A DNA stretch of 64,000 nucleotides from JBDHWG01 sp046328525 (GTDB lineage Bacteria > Chloroflexota > Anaerolineae > Epilineales > JAHCIE01). The DNA lies in NCBI GenBank assembly GCA_046328525.1, contig JAXLWK010000004.1, positions 124,001-188,000 on the forward strand, given 5' to 3'. The notes beneath the pieces were generated by a model. That model was not told where the DNA came from, ran no database searches, and was given only the letters and a program-made list of their open reading frames with translations. Made by a program: the position numbers and the translations under genes. Below, piece by piece: positions 26,528-34,726 of the stretch (position 1 is its first letter; every line of letters begins with the position of its first letter).

Positions 26528-28135
26528 TTAACGGGGCAACGCCAGCGGCGTGCGGGGGAAGTCGGGGCGCGGCGCGGCGACCTGCTCGATGGCGCGCATC
26601 GCTGCCAGGGCGACGTGCTCGCGCCACGGCCGCGCCACCACCTGGACGCCGACCGGCAGCCCCGCGCTATTCTCCTCCACCCCCCGCGCCGCCGCCTCGA
26701 CCTTATCCTTCGACACCGGCCGCCCCACGTCCTCGCCCTCGCGCACGCGCGTCACCGGCACGACACCGGCCGGGTAGCCAAGCACATTGTACAGGCACGC
26801 ATACGCCCCCGCCGTGATCACGTCCTTGCTGGCCCCGTGGGTGAACGCGGGCAGCGAGCACGGCGGGCAGAGGATGACGTCGAACGGGCCGCCCGTCGCC
26901 CCATCGAGGGCGTCCTGGAAGCGCGCCCCGTAGTCCATCACCATCTCGGCCAGCTGCCAGTAGTGCGCCGTATCGCTGTAGCCGAACGCGCCCATGCCCA
27001 TCGCCAAGCTGCGCTGGCCCACGGCATTGAGCAGGCCCTGCGCGCCGCGAATCGCCGTGTGGGGCAGGCGCACGAGCGTCAGCAGCTGGGCGATCTGCGG
27101 CGTCTGCCTGTCCTTGCCGAGCATCCCCCGCATCAGGCGGCCCCCGTCCGCGCCGAATATCCCGTAGAGCAGCCCCATCGCCAGACCCGCGTCCGGCGGC
27201 GTCCACTCGGTCGCCTGCGCGCCCAGCCCCCGCAGCGTGTCAGCCGCCTCGCGCACCGCCCGCGCCACGGCCGGCGCGACCGCGAACGTGCCGTCGTTGG
27301 TGTACCAGGCGACGCGGAGGTGGCGGATGTCCACCGTGCGGAAATCGCCCAGCGGCCGCGGCGGCTCGGCGGCGGGGTTGCGTCCGCCGTTGATCACCTC
27401 CAGCCCCAGGGCCACATCCTCGACGTGCCGCGCCAGCACGCCGACCTGGCTCGGCACGGCCTGCTGGCCGACGGGCACGCTGAAGCGGCCCAGGTCGGGC
27501 GTGCGGCCGGCGGTGGGCTTGAGGCTGGCGATGCCGCAGAAGTGGGCCGGGATGCGGACACTGCCGCCAATGTCGGTGCCGAGGCCGAGGGTCGAACCGC
27601 CGGCGGCGATGAGGGCTGCCTCGCCGCCGCTGCTGCCGCCCGGCGTCCGCGCCGGGTTCCAGGGATTCTTCGTCGTGCCGTAGACGGGGTTGTCGCTCTC
27701 GTAGTAGAACAGGAGTTGGGCGACGTTGGTCTTGCCCAGGACAATCGCGCCGGCGTCGCGCAGCCGCGCCACGTGCCGCTCGTCCTGCGTGGCGCGGGTG
27801 GCAGCGCGGGAGGGCAGGCCGAAGGTGGACGGCGTGCCTTCCAGGTCGAGACACTCCTTGATCGTGACCGGCAGGCCGTGCAGTGGGCCGAGCGGCTCCC
27901 CCGCCTGGCGGCGCGCGTCGGCGGTGCGAGCCTCGGCGCGGGCGGCCGCGTAGCGCTTGACGACCACGGCGTTGAGGCTCGGGTTGACGCGCTCGATCCG
28001 CTCGATGTGCGCCTCGACGGCCTCGGCGGCCGTGATGTCGCCGGCGGCGATGCGCTGCGCGAGCTGCGCCGCCGACATCTGGGTCACGTCGTCCACCTGG
28101 GTCTGAGTAGGCGTTCCGTTCAGTGTGCTGATCAT
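26528..28135 (-). CDS. amidase (amidase-signature family)
   Basis: 535 residues. The Ser-cisSer-Lys catalytic set is visible: Lys in VTIKECLD, the first Ser in GGSSGGEAAL and the nucleophile in GTDIGGSVRIPA. The length and the family core are complete. Members hydrolyse amides or serve as GatA; the absence of gatB/gatC and a divergent sequence argue for a catabolic amidase. The ATG follows GGAGCAGCC. It faces the FAD enzyme gene across the palindrome cluster. Confidence 0.9.
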   Translation of the reverse strand: MISTLNGTPTQTQVDDVTQMSAAQLAQRIAAGDITAAEAVEAHIERIERVNPSLNAVVVKRYAAARAEARTADARRQAGEPLGPLHGLPVTIKECLDLEGTPSTFGLPSRAATRATQDERHVARLRDAGAIVLGKTNVAQLLFYYESDNPVYGTTKNPWNPARTPGGSSGGEAALIAAGGSTLGLGTDIGGSVRIPAHFCGIASLKPTAGRTPDLGRFSVPVGQQAVPSQVGVLARHVEDVALGLEVINGGRNPAAEPPRPLGDFRTVDIRHLRVAWYTNDGTFAVAPAVARAVREAADTLRGLGAQATEWTPPDAGLAMGLLYGIFGADGGRLMRGMLGKDRQTPQIAQLLTLVRLPHTAIRGAQGLLNAVGQRSLAMGMGAFGYSDTAHYWQLAEMVMDYGARFQDALDGATGGPFDVILCPPCSLPAFTHGASKDVITAGAYACLYNVLGYPAGVVPVTRVREGEDVGRPVSKDKVEAAARGVEENSAGLPVGVQVVARPWREHVALAAMRAIEQVAAPRPDFPRTPLALPR

Positions 28136-28232
28136 GGCCGGCTGCTCCTTCTGTGTGTCGTGTGCGTCCTATCGAACTTACACGACCAGAATACGGCAGA
28201 CGGCGCGCGGGCGCATCGGGAGAACTCCCCAT

Positions 28233-29807
28233 TTACGCCAGCAGGTTGTTCTCCATCGCAAAGAGGGTTGCGCCGGCGCGCGTGGAGACGCCGATCTTGG
28301 CGTAGATGTTCTGGATGTGGCGATCCACGGTCTTCGTCGAAATGGTCAGCGCCTCCGCTATGGCCTTCATCGTGTGGCCGCGCGCGATCAGCCGCAGCAC
28401 CTCGATCTCGCGCTCGCTCAGCCCGGCGACGCCGGCCTTGTAGTACGCCTTCGACGGCCGGCCGGTGGCGGCGAAGAGCGCGTTGACCACATCGCCGTCC
28501 AGCCGCCCGGCGCGGACTTCGCCCTTCAAGGCGTCGGCGGCCTCGTCCGGCGAGGCCGGGGGGCGGTGGGCGCGCGGCTCGGTCAGCGCCGCGTAGCGGT
28601 TGGCGGCGGCCAGGATGCGCGCCGCCGGCGTGAGCATTGCGCCCGACAACCGCCGATAGTAGCCCGAGCCGTCGAGGCGCTCGTGATGCGCCGCCGCCAG
28701 CGCCCCCAGGCGCGCGAGCGGCGCCGGCCGCGCCAGGATGCGCTCGGCGTAATACGGGTGCAGGTGAACCTTGTCCCACTCGCGCTCGGTGAGCGGCCCG
28801 CTCTTGCCCCAAATGCCGGCGCTGACGCCGACCTTGCCGATGTCGTGGAGCAGCGCCGCGCGGCGGATCGCGCGCACGTCGCTCTCCGGTACGCCGAAGC
28901 GCTCGGCGGTGGCGGCCGCCAGATCGGCGACGCGGCGGGAGTGGTTGAGGAAGAAGGGCGACTTGATATCGGCGAAGTCGGCGATGGCCTCGCACGCGCC
29001 GTCCAGCTCGCTATCCCGCAGCGTTCGCCGGACGCCCGGCTCCAGCGCCAGCACGCTCTCCCACACCGGCTCGTCGTCCAGCCCGGCCACCAGCCTGGCG
29101 GCGTCGCGGCAGAACACGTCCACCAGGCGCGGCGAGTGGGCGCCGCCCCGCCGCTCCCGCGCCATGGCGACGGCCGCGTCCACCCCGCCCAGGCGGTAGA
29201 ACGTCACCACGTCTTGCGCCAGGGACGCGGCAAGGAGCGCCGGCGAGATCGCATCGCCCTTGATCGCCGGCACGCCCTTGCCATCCCAGCGCGCGTAGAG
29301 CTGCCCAATGGTCGCCACGAAGCGCGGCGGGAAGCCCAGGCGTGCCGCCAGCCCCTTTGCCACCTCGCAGTGGCCGGCAAAGAAGCTGGAGCGCACCTGC
29401 GGCATCTGCGCGAAGCCCTGGGCGACGGCCTGCGCCATCCGCGCCGGATCGGCGCCAACGTTGGCCTGCCAGATGGAGCGCAGCACCAGGTTGACGATGC
29501 GCATGTTGTCCGCCGAATCCAGCGGGGCCTGCTGGGTGCGGAAGGCCAGCTCATCCCCGACGATGGAGGAGAGCCAGTAGGTGTCGGCGTTGCAGCCGAT
29601 GTAGCGCAGCAAGGCTTCGTAGTAGGCGTCGCGCACGTCGTCGTCCGGCAGGCCGGCCGCCTCGGCGAGGCGCACGGCGACGATGCAGCTCAGCATGGCG
29701 AATTCCATGGGCTGCCCCATGCCGAGGTCGGTCGCCGTCGAGAGGGCGGCCATCAGCTCGGCGAGCCGGACACCGGAATCGCGGTCAGGGGACAGAGCGG
29801 GGGCCAT
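28233..29807 (-). CDS. HD-GYP domain protein with C-terminal LuxR-type DNA-binding domain
   Basis: 524 residues. The middle holds an HD-GYP phosphodiesterase signature: HSRRVADLA, LLHDIGKVGV, HPYYAERIL, HHERLDGSGY and ANRYAALTEPRAHRP. The last about 62 residues are a LuxR/NarL helix-turn-helix (LSEREIEVLRLIARGHTMKA through VDRHIQNIYAK). The N-terminal 200 residues look like a second, degenerate HD-type region (HCEVAKGLAARLG). HD-GYP enzymes hydrolyse cyclic di-GMP, and the fusion suggests that nucleotide turnover or binding gates transcription. I start at 29807, after GTGAGGCAA; a TATACT at 29847-29852 would fall inside a longer frame, favouring this start. Confidence 0.87.
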   Translation of the reverse strand: MAPALSPDRDSGVRLAELMAALSTATDLGMGQPMEFAMLSCIVAVRLAEAAGLPDDDVRDAYYEALLRYIGCNADTYWLSSIVGDELAFRTQQAPLDSADNMRIVNLVLRSIWQANVGADPARMAQAVAQGFAQMPQVRSSFFAGHCEVAKGLAARLGFPPRFVATIGQLYARWDGKGVPAIKGDAISPALLAASLAQDVVTFYRLGGVDAAVAMARERRGGAHSPRLVDVFCRDAARLVAGLDDEPVWESVLALEPGVRRTLRDSELDGACEAIADFADIKSPFFLNHSRRVADLAAATAERFGVPESDVRAIRRAALLHDIGKVGVSAGIWGKSGPLTEREWDKVHLHPYYAERILARPAPLARLGALAAAHHERLDGSGYYRRLSGAMLTPAARILAAANRYAALTEPRAHRPPASPDEAADALKGEVRAGRLDGDVVNALFAATGRPSKAYYKAGVAGLSEREIEVLRLIARGHTMKAIAEALTISTKTVDRHIQNIYAKIGVSTRAGATLFAMENNLLA

Positions 29808-30018
29808 AGGCGATTGCCTCACGATAGATAATCCACTATGGTGTACAGTATAATGCACCGCCGCGCATTTGGTAGAGCGGCGAAAGCCGACGGGAAGAGA
29901 GATGAGCGTTAGCGCGGGACAACACAGGCCCCCGCTAGAATCTACATGCTATGACACGGGCGATGAGCGACATGTAGTGGCGACTTCCAGTCGCTCTTGC
30001 GGCCGCAGAACGACTAAA

Positions 30019-31052
30019 ACGCTTGCTGTGAATTAGAGATTGGCCTACCAGTCAACCAAGTCGGCGAAGGCGAGTGCGGGCCGACCGTGCTTGTCGTTCA
30101 ACCAGATGCAGAAGTTGTGCAAGGCGACCTTGGCCGCCAGGCCCATGCGAAAGCCCGCGACAGTATGGCGGCGATCCTTGTCCAGCCGAAAGTCATTCAG
30201 CAGACGGTCGTGAACGGTTTCGACGATCTGCTTCAGACGGGCAAGCCAGCGGCGCAACGCCTCGGGCCAGGGGTGACGACTGCGGCGTTGGGGTGGACTG
30301 ATCACCCGCGCCCCATAGTCCTCGGCCCAATGGGCATGGTTCGCCTGACCGCAGAAGCCGTTGTCGGTGATGTACTCGCCCAGGGCCGGGCGGCCCACTT
30401 CAGGCAAGCGCGGGTCGGGAAACGCGCGCACGCCCAAGAACGTCTCGGCAAACGGCTGTTCTTTGGTCGACGCCGGCGCGAAGCCGAAGCCAGTGATGAC
30501 ACCTTGCGGGGTCACGGCATCCAGGACATGAAAGCCTTCATACCAGCCGAGGCGGGTGCAGCGTCCGATGTTGGCTTCACCGGCCATCCAGCCCGCGCCG
30601 CGACGTTGATAGTTGCGCGTGCGCGCCCAAAGCCGTCCATCACTTCGTAGGGGCACCGCCGAGCGTTCAACTGCGTCACCAGATGCTGACTGAAGGCGAT
30701 GATCGTCTGGGTCTGTTGACGCTGAAGCCGATTGAACTGCCCGTAGTCGGGCAACGTCGGGAACGCCGAGCGCAAGCGCACCTCTGCCCAGCGGTAGAAG
30801 TCGCGTTCGCTTTGGAAGCGCGCCCATTGTCCGACCAAGGCCAAGGTGATGACCTCACCCGGGCTGAGGGACGCATGGGGGCCAGGGCGCGGCGCGGGCG
30901 TCGGTTGGCCTTTGACGAAGTCATCGGCCATGACGTACAATTCCAATAGGAAGGTGTCGATGTCCACCATGAGTTAGCTCCTGTTCATTGAACGGGTTAG
31001 GCACGCTAACTCTAGGACATCGTCACCTCCTTTGTCAATTCACAGCAAGCGT
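30019..31052 (-). mobile_element. insertion sequence, IS982-like, 1,034 bp
   Basis: Perfect 16-bp terminal inverted repeats: ACGCTTGCTGTGAATT at 30019-30034 and its complement at 31037-31052. The flanking TAAA at 30015-30018 and 31053-31056 is a 4-base target duplication. Removing the element restores a GACTAAAGTCGTCACTA copy of a dispersed repeat, so it inserted into that repeat. Family assignment rests on the transposase pattern and is tentative. Confidence 0.82.
30045..30970 (-). pseudogene. frameshifted DDE transposase (IS982-like)
   Basis: The first part, from the ATG at 30970, reads MVDIDTFLLELYVMADDFVK and continues to YEVMDG with the first catalytic Asp. Near 30625-30645 the frame shifts by one base, and the rest (ARTRNYQRRGAGW, GWYEGFHVLDAVTPQGVITG, ITDNGF with the second Asp, then LKQIVETVHDRL with Glu) continues in another frame to the stop at 30045. 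The join lies in a GC-repetitive stretch (GGGCGCGCACGCGC). The copy is probably inactive unless the shift is a sequencing error. Confidence 0.72.
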
Positions 31053-31120
31053 TAAAGTCGTCACTATGAGACCCCAATGCCATGTGGCGGCATGCGCCGA
31101 CACCAGAACACGCCAAGCCG

Positions 31121-31430
31121 TCATTGCGAGCGTAGCGAAGCAATCCCACGCTGTGCGACAGCGCTGCCAAAGTCGCCGAGGCTGCCCATCGCCAACTGCG
31201 AGATTGCTTCGGCGGTGGGGAGCTTCGCCCCCCACACCCCCGGAAGAAGCCCGCCTCCTCTGAAAATAAGCCCTGGGCTGTCATGCTGACTGTAACGAAG
31301 CATCCCCCGGCGTTCTAGGGGCCCTTCGTTGCGCTCAGAGCTTGCCCTGAGCCTGGCGAAGGGGCGACAGCTGACGTTTCTTGTGTCGGCGCACGCCGTC
31401 ACACGGCGTGGGGGTCTCGCAATGACGCCG
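31121..31430. repeat. dispersed TCATTGCGAG...GCAATGAC repeat cluster
   Basis: Starts with TCATTGCGAGCGTAGCGAAG and ends with TCTCGCAATGACGCC, enclosing AGATTGCTTCGGCGG and further palindromic pieces. The same family occurs at 46324-46440, 60874-61009 and 61971-62089. No gene is seen in 31053-31481. Confidence 0.65.
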
Positions 31431-31481
31431 CAAGTTCTGTGTATGCGCAAAGCGTTGGGCCACGAACGGCACGAAAAAGAG

Positions 31482-31519
31482 CTGGTCGGGGGCGCACGAC
31501 ACTGTGCGCCCCCGACCAG
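31482..31519 (-). terminator. Rho-independent terminator of the zinc-ribbon gene
   Basis: A perfect 16-bp GC-rich stem (CTGGTCGGGGGCGCAC and complement) with a 6-base loop is followed on the minus strand by CTCTTTTTC. It lies about 25 bases beyond the stop of the zinc-ribbon gene, so orientation and spacing fit. Confidence 0.8.
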
Positions 31520-31542
31520 GTGTGTGCGGTTGCTGGCCGCGG

Positions 31543-31758
31543 CTACAGCACTGTCGCCGCGGAGGGGTCCATCGAGGGGACGACGAGGCGCGTTTCCGTC
31601 CAGCACACGGGGCAGCTCAGGGTCGTGACCGGGCGGGTGTCGCGCGGCAGGGGTATCTGCCGCGCGAGCATCGGGACGTGACAGGTCGGGCAGAGCGCCT
31701 CGCCCTCATGCGCGTAACTCATGACCAGGGCATGGATTTGCGTGGGTGTCCAAGGCAC
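31543..31758 (-). CDS. small zinc-ribbon protein
   Basis: 71 residues. Two Cys-x2-Cys pairs, CPTC (about 23-26) and CPVC (about 49-52), form a likely zinc ribbon. The GTG start follows AAAGGAGG, and a strong terminator lies downstream, which together support a real gene despite its size. It might be a small regulatory or accessory protein. No specific function can be given. Confidence 0.7.
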   Translation of the reverse strand: MPWTPTQIHALVMSYAHEGEALCPTCHVPMLARQIPLPRDTRPVTTLSCPVCWTETRLVVPSMDPSAATVL

Positions 31759-31916
31759 AAGACCTCCTTTGGCGTAGCCCGCGGCATAGACTCACGCAGC
31801 CATCAATTCCTGCATCTTGGGCTGGCAATATTCGTACCGGCGGTCACAGAAAAGCAACCAAAACCGGGCCAATTTGACGCTTGTTCTCCGGCCGAAAGGG
31901 GGCAGATGGCCGGTGA

Positions 31917-32453
31917 CTAGCGGCCGCGCGCCGCCATCATCACCGCGATCACCGTCATGGCGTCGCGGATCTCGCTCGCCAGCGTCATCCGCAGTGCCTC
32001 GGCGAAGGGCAGCACGCCCACCTCCAGGAACTCGGTCTCGTCCGGGATGGCCTGGGCGCGCACAAGGTCACGCCCGATAAACAGGTGGCACGTCTCCTGG
32101 ACGATGGACTTGCTGCTATAGAAGGTGCTGATGGGCGTCAGGGTCGCGGCATCGTAACCAACCTCCTCGCGTAGCTCGCGCCGCGCCGCATCCGTCAGGC
32201 TCTCGCCCAGCTTCACCGCGCCGGTCGGCATCTCCCACCGCCCATTCTCCCCGAACACGTAGCGATACTGGCGCACCATGACGACGTGGTCGTCGTCCAC
32301 GAAGGGCAGGACGCCGACGGCGTCGCTGCACTCGACGACGCCATACACCGTCGTGCGCCCATCCGGCATCTCCGCGATGTCTTCGCGGACGCGGGTCCAG
32401 GGGTTCTGATAGACAAGGCGCGAGGAACGGGTGAACCAGGGTTGTGGGGGCAT
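31917..32453 (-). CDS. Nudix hydrolase, ADP-ribose pyrophosphatase-like
   Basis: 178 residues. The Nudix box is complete: GAVKLGESLTDAARRELREE followed by VGY, with the Glu residues for Mg binding. The N-terminal strand region (VVMVRQYRYVFGENGRWEMP) is that of the ADP-sugar pyrophosphatase subgroup. Such enzymes hydrolyse nucleoside diphosphates linked to a moiety X. Substrate is probably ADP-ribose or a related sugar nucleotide, inferred from the subgroup. The gap 31759-31916 has no gene. Confidence 0.9.
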   Translation of the reverse strand: MPPQPWFTRSSRLVYQNPWTRVREDIAEMPDGRTTVYGVVECSDAVGVLPFVDDDHVVMVRQYRYVFGENGRWEMPTGAVKLGESLTDAARRELREEVGYDAATLTPISTFYSSKSIVQETCHLFIGRDLVRAQAIPDETEFLEVGVLPFAEALRMTLASEIRDAMTVIAVMMAARGR

Positions 32454-32546
32454 GGGCGCTCTCCGGGCTTGGACATCGCGGCGGTTTCGGGTTAAACTCT
32501 AAGCCTCATTTATACTAGCGTAGTGACGAAGTAGAAAGGAGGTCGT

Positions 32547-33929
32547 ATGGATCACGCCCCGGCGACCCTGATCGAAAACGACCTGGCCCACCTGATTCAC
32601 CCCCAGCACAACCGCCAAATGCACATGGACTACGGCCCTCTGATTATCACCGAGGGCAAGGGCGCGACCCTGACCGACGTCAACGGCAAGCGCTATGTGG
32701 ATGCGCTGGCCGGTCTCTGGAACGTCTACGTCGGCTACGGCCGCGAGGAGCTGGCGGACGCGGCGGCGGCGCAGATGAAGCAGCTGGCCTACTTCTCGGC
32801 GTATGTCGGCATCTCCAATATCCCGGTCATCGAGCTGGCGGCGAAGCTGGCGGAGATCGGCCCGGCCAACCTGAACGCGGTGTACTTCACCACGGCCGGG
32901 GCCGAGTCGAACGAGAGCGCCATCAAGACCGCCCGCTTCTACTGGAAGCAGAAGGGCTACGCCGACAAGACCCGCATCATCTCGCGCCAGTTCGCCTACC
33001 ATGGCGTCACGTCCCTGGCGAGCCAGGCGACGGGCATGCCGGCGTTCTGGAAGGGCTTCGAGCCGCACCCGCCCGGCTTCATCCACGTCGTCGCGCCCTA
33101 CCCGTACCGCTTCCCCGAAAACCTGCTCCACGGCCGTGGCGTCGGCGAGGCGGCGGCGGATGCCATCGAGCAGGCCATCGTCGCCGAGGGGCCCGACCAG
33201 GTCGCGGCCGTCATCGGCGAGCCAATCATGGGCGCTGGCGGCGTCATCGTGCCGCCCGACGACTATTGGCCGCGCGTGCGCGCCATCTGCGACAAGTACG
33301 ACGTCCTGCTCATCGCCGACGAGGTCATCTGCGGCTTCGGGCGCACCGGCAGCATGTGGGGCCTGGAGGGCTATGGTGTGCAGCCGGACCTGATGACCTT
33401 TGCCAAGGGTGTCACCAGCGGCTACATCCCCCTCGGCGGCGTGATGATGAACGACGAGATCGCCGGCGTCATCAACAGCCTGCCCAAGCCGAGCCAGTGG
33501 ATGCACGCCGCCACCTACTCCGGCCACCCGACCGCGTGCGCCGTCGCCCTCAAGAACCTCGAAATCCTGGAGAGCGACGGGCTGTACGAGCGCGCCAGGG
33601 TCATGGGGCGGAAGCTCCAGGCCAACATCGGGGCGCTGGCCGATCACCCGCTCGTCGGCGACACGCGCGGCAAGGGCTTCATCGCTGCGCTGGAGCTGGT
33701 GAGCGACAAGAGCACGAAGGCGCCGGGCAGCCCGGAGGGCAAGATCGCCGGCCGCGTGCGCGACGTGGCGCAGGGCAAGGGCGTCATCATCCGCGCCGTG
33801 CGCGACATCCTGTGCTTCGCCCCGCCGTTCGTGATGACCGACGAGGAGATGGAGAGTCTGTTCAGCGTGATCAAGGAGTCGCTCGACATCGTCGCCGAGG
33901 AAGTCCTGGCGACGGCGCAGCAGAAATAA
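32547..33929 (+). CDS. class III (omega) aminotransferase, PLP-dependent
   Basis: 460 residues. The cofactor site has the conserved Asp in LLIADEVICGFGRTG and the Schiff-base Lys in FAKGVTSGYIPLGG; GAESNESAIKTARFY contacts the phosphate. The family moves amino groups between omega-amino acids or amines and pyruvate or 2-oxoglutarate. The ATG follows AAAGGAGG. Followed 11 bases later by a PPOX-type gene and then an acyl-CoA-binding protein, so these three probably share a transcript. Substrate is not determined. Confidence 0.92.
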   Translation: MDHAPATLIENDLAHLIHPQHNRQMHMDYGPLIITEGKGATLTDVNGKRYVDALAGLWNVYVGYGREELADAAAAQMKQLAYFSAYVGISNIPVIELAAKLAEIGPANLNAVYFTTAGAESNESAIKTARFYWKQKGYADKTRIISRQFAYHGVTSLASQATGMPAFWKGFEPHPPGFIHVVAPYPYRFPENLLHGRGVGEAAADAIEQAIVAEGPDQVAAVIGEPIMGAGGVIVPPDDYWPRVRAICDKYDVLLIADEVICGFGRTGSMWGLEGYGVQPDLMTFAKGVTSGYIPLGGVMMNDEIAGVINSLPKPSQWMHAATYSGHPTACAVALKNLEILESDGLYERARVMGRKLQANIGALADHPLVGDTRGKGFIAALELVSDKSTKAPGSPEGKIAGRVRDVAQGKGVIIRAVRDILCFAPPFVMTDEEMESLFSVIKESLDIVAEEVLATAQQK

Positions 33930-33940
33930 GGGGAGTTCGT

Positions 33941-34336
33941 GTGAACAATATCCCGGATTCGCACGAGGACCTGTTCGAGAAGCGCGCGTTCGCCCACTTC
34001 GCCACGGTCATGCCCGACGGCAGCCCGCAGGTGACGCCGGTGTGGGTGGACTACGATGGCGAGTACATCCTCGTCAACACCGCCGAGGGGCGGCAGAAGA
34101 CGCGCAACATCCAGCGCGATGCCCGCGTGGCGCTGGAGATTACCGACCCCGACAACGCCTACCGCTACCTGCTCGTGCGCGGCCCCGTGGTCGAGGTGAC
34201 GGCGGAGGGCGGCGACGCGCATATAGACAAGATGTCCAAGAAATACACAGGGCGCGATACCTATGCCGACCGTCGGCCGGGCGAAGTGCGCGTTATCATC
34301 AAGATCAAGCCGGAGGCTGTGACCGCGCGAGGATAG
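33941..34336 (+). CDS. PPOX-class F420-dependent oxidoreductase
   Basis: 131 residues. A flavin-reductase-type split barrel is indicated by FAHFATVMPDGSPQVTPVWV, then DGEYILVNTAEGRQKTRNIQ and RYLLVRGPVVEV. This is the F420/FMN-binding pyridoxamine-oxidase-like group. The GTG at 33941 follows GGGGAG. It may carry F420H2-linked reduction, consistent with the Ddn-like protein elsewhere in the window; no F420 synthesis gene is visible here. Confidence 0.85.
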   Translation: MNNIPDSHEDLFEKRAFAHFATVMPDGSPQVTPVWVDYDGEYILVNTAEGRQKTRNIQRDARVALEITDPDNAYRYLLVRGPVVEVTAEGGDAHIDKMSKKYTGRDTYADRRPGEVRVIIKIKPEAVTARG

Positions 34337-34367
34337 CGGGCCTACGTATCCAAAGGAGGATACTCGC

Positions 34368-34631
34368 ATGTCGTCTGATCTGGCTACCGAATTCGCCGCC
34401 GCTGCACAATCTGCCCAGTCGCTGCCCAAAAAGCCGGACAACGCGACTCTGCTCCAGCTCTACAGCCTGTACAAGCAGGCGACGGCGGGCGATGCCTCCG
34501 GCAAGCGCCCCGGCTTCACCGACCCCGTCGGCCGCGCCAAGTACGACGCCTGGGCCGCGCTCCAGGGTACGCCCAAGGACAAGGCGATGCAGTCGTACAT
34601 TGACCTGGTCGCCAAGCTCCAGAAAGCGTAG
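34368..34631 (+). CDS. acyl-CoA-binding protein (ACBP)
   Basis: 87 residues, the canonical ACBP length. The family core is clear: LLQLYSLYKQATAGDASGKR, then GFTDPVGRAKYDAWAALQGT and KDKAMQSYIDLVAKL, forming the four-helix acyl-CoA pocket. ACBPs buffer and deliver long-chain acyl-CoA in the cytoplasm. They are common in eukaryotes and patchy in bacteria. The ATG follows AAAGGAGG. It fits with the acyl-CoA ligase and hotdog enzyme elsewhere in the window. Confidence 0.93.
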   Translation: MSSDLATEFAAAAQSAQSLPKKPDNATLLQLYSLYKQATAGDASGKRPGFTDPVGRAKYDAWAALQGTPKDKAMQSYIDLVAKLQKA

Positions 34632-34668
34632 GGGTGCGCGACATATAGGTCGAGGATTTCATAGCCCG

Positions 34669-34697
34669 GTAGGGGCAGGTTTGAAACCTGCCCCTAC
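34669..34697. repeat. 29-bp palindrome (GTAGGGGCAGGTTTG... family)
   Basis: Perfect palindrome identical to the copy at 17356. It lies between the acyl-CoA-binding protein gene and the molybdoenzyme gene. Confidence 0.8.
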
Positions 34698-34726
34698 GCT
34701 GTCGTTTTTCAGCCAGAGGATATCCC

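Noticed and set aside
30045..30970. Programmed frameshift producing a full transposase
   Set aside because: No slippery A- or T-run is present at the join; the sequence is a GC repeat. A disabling mutation or sequence error is simpler.
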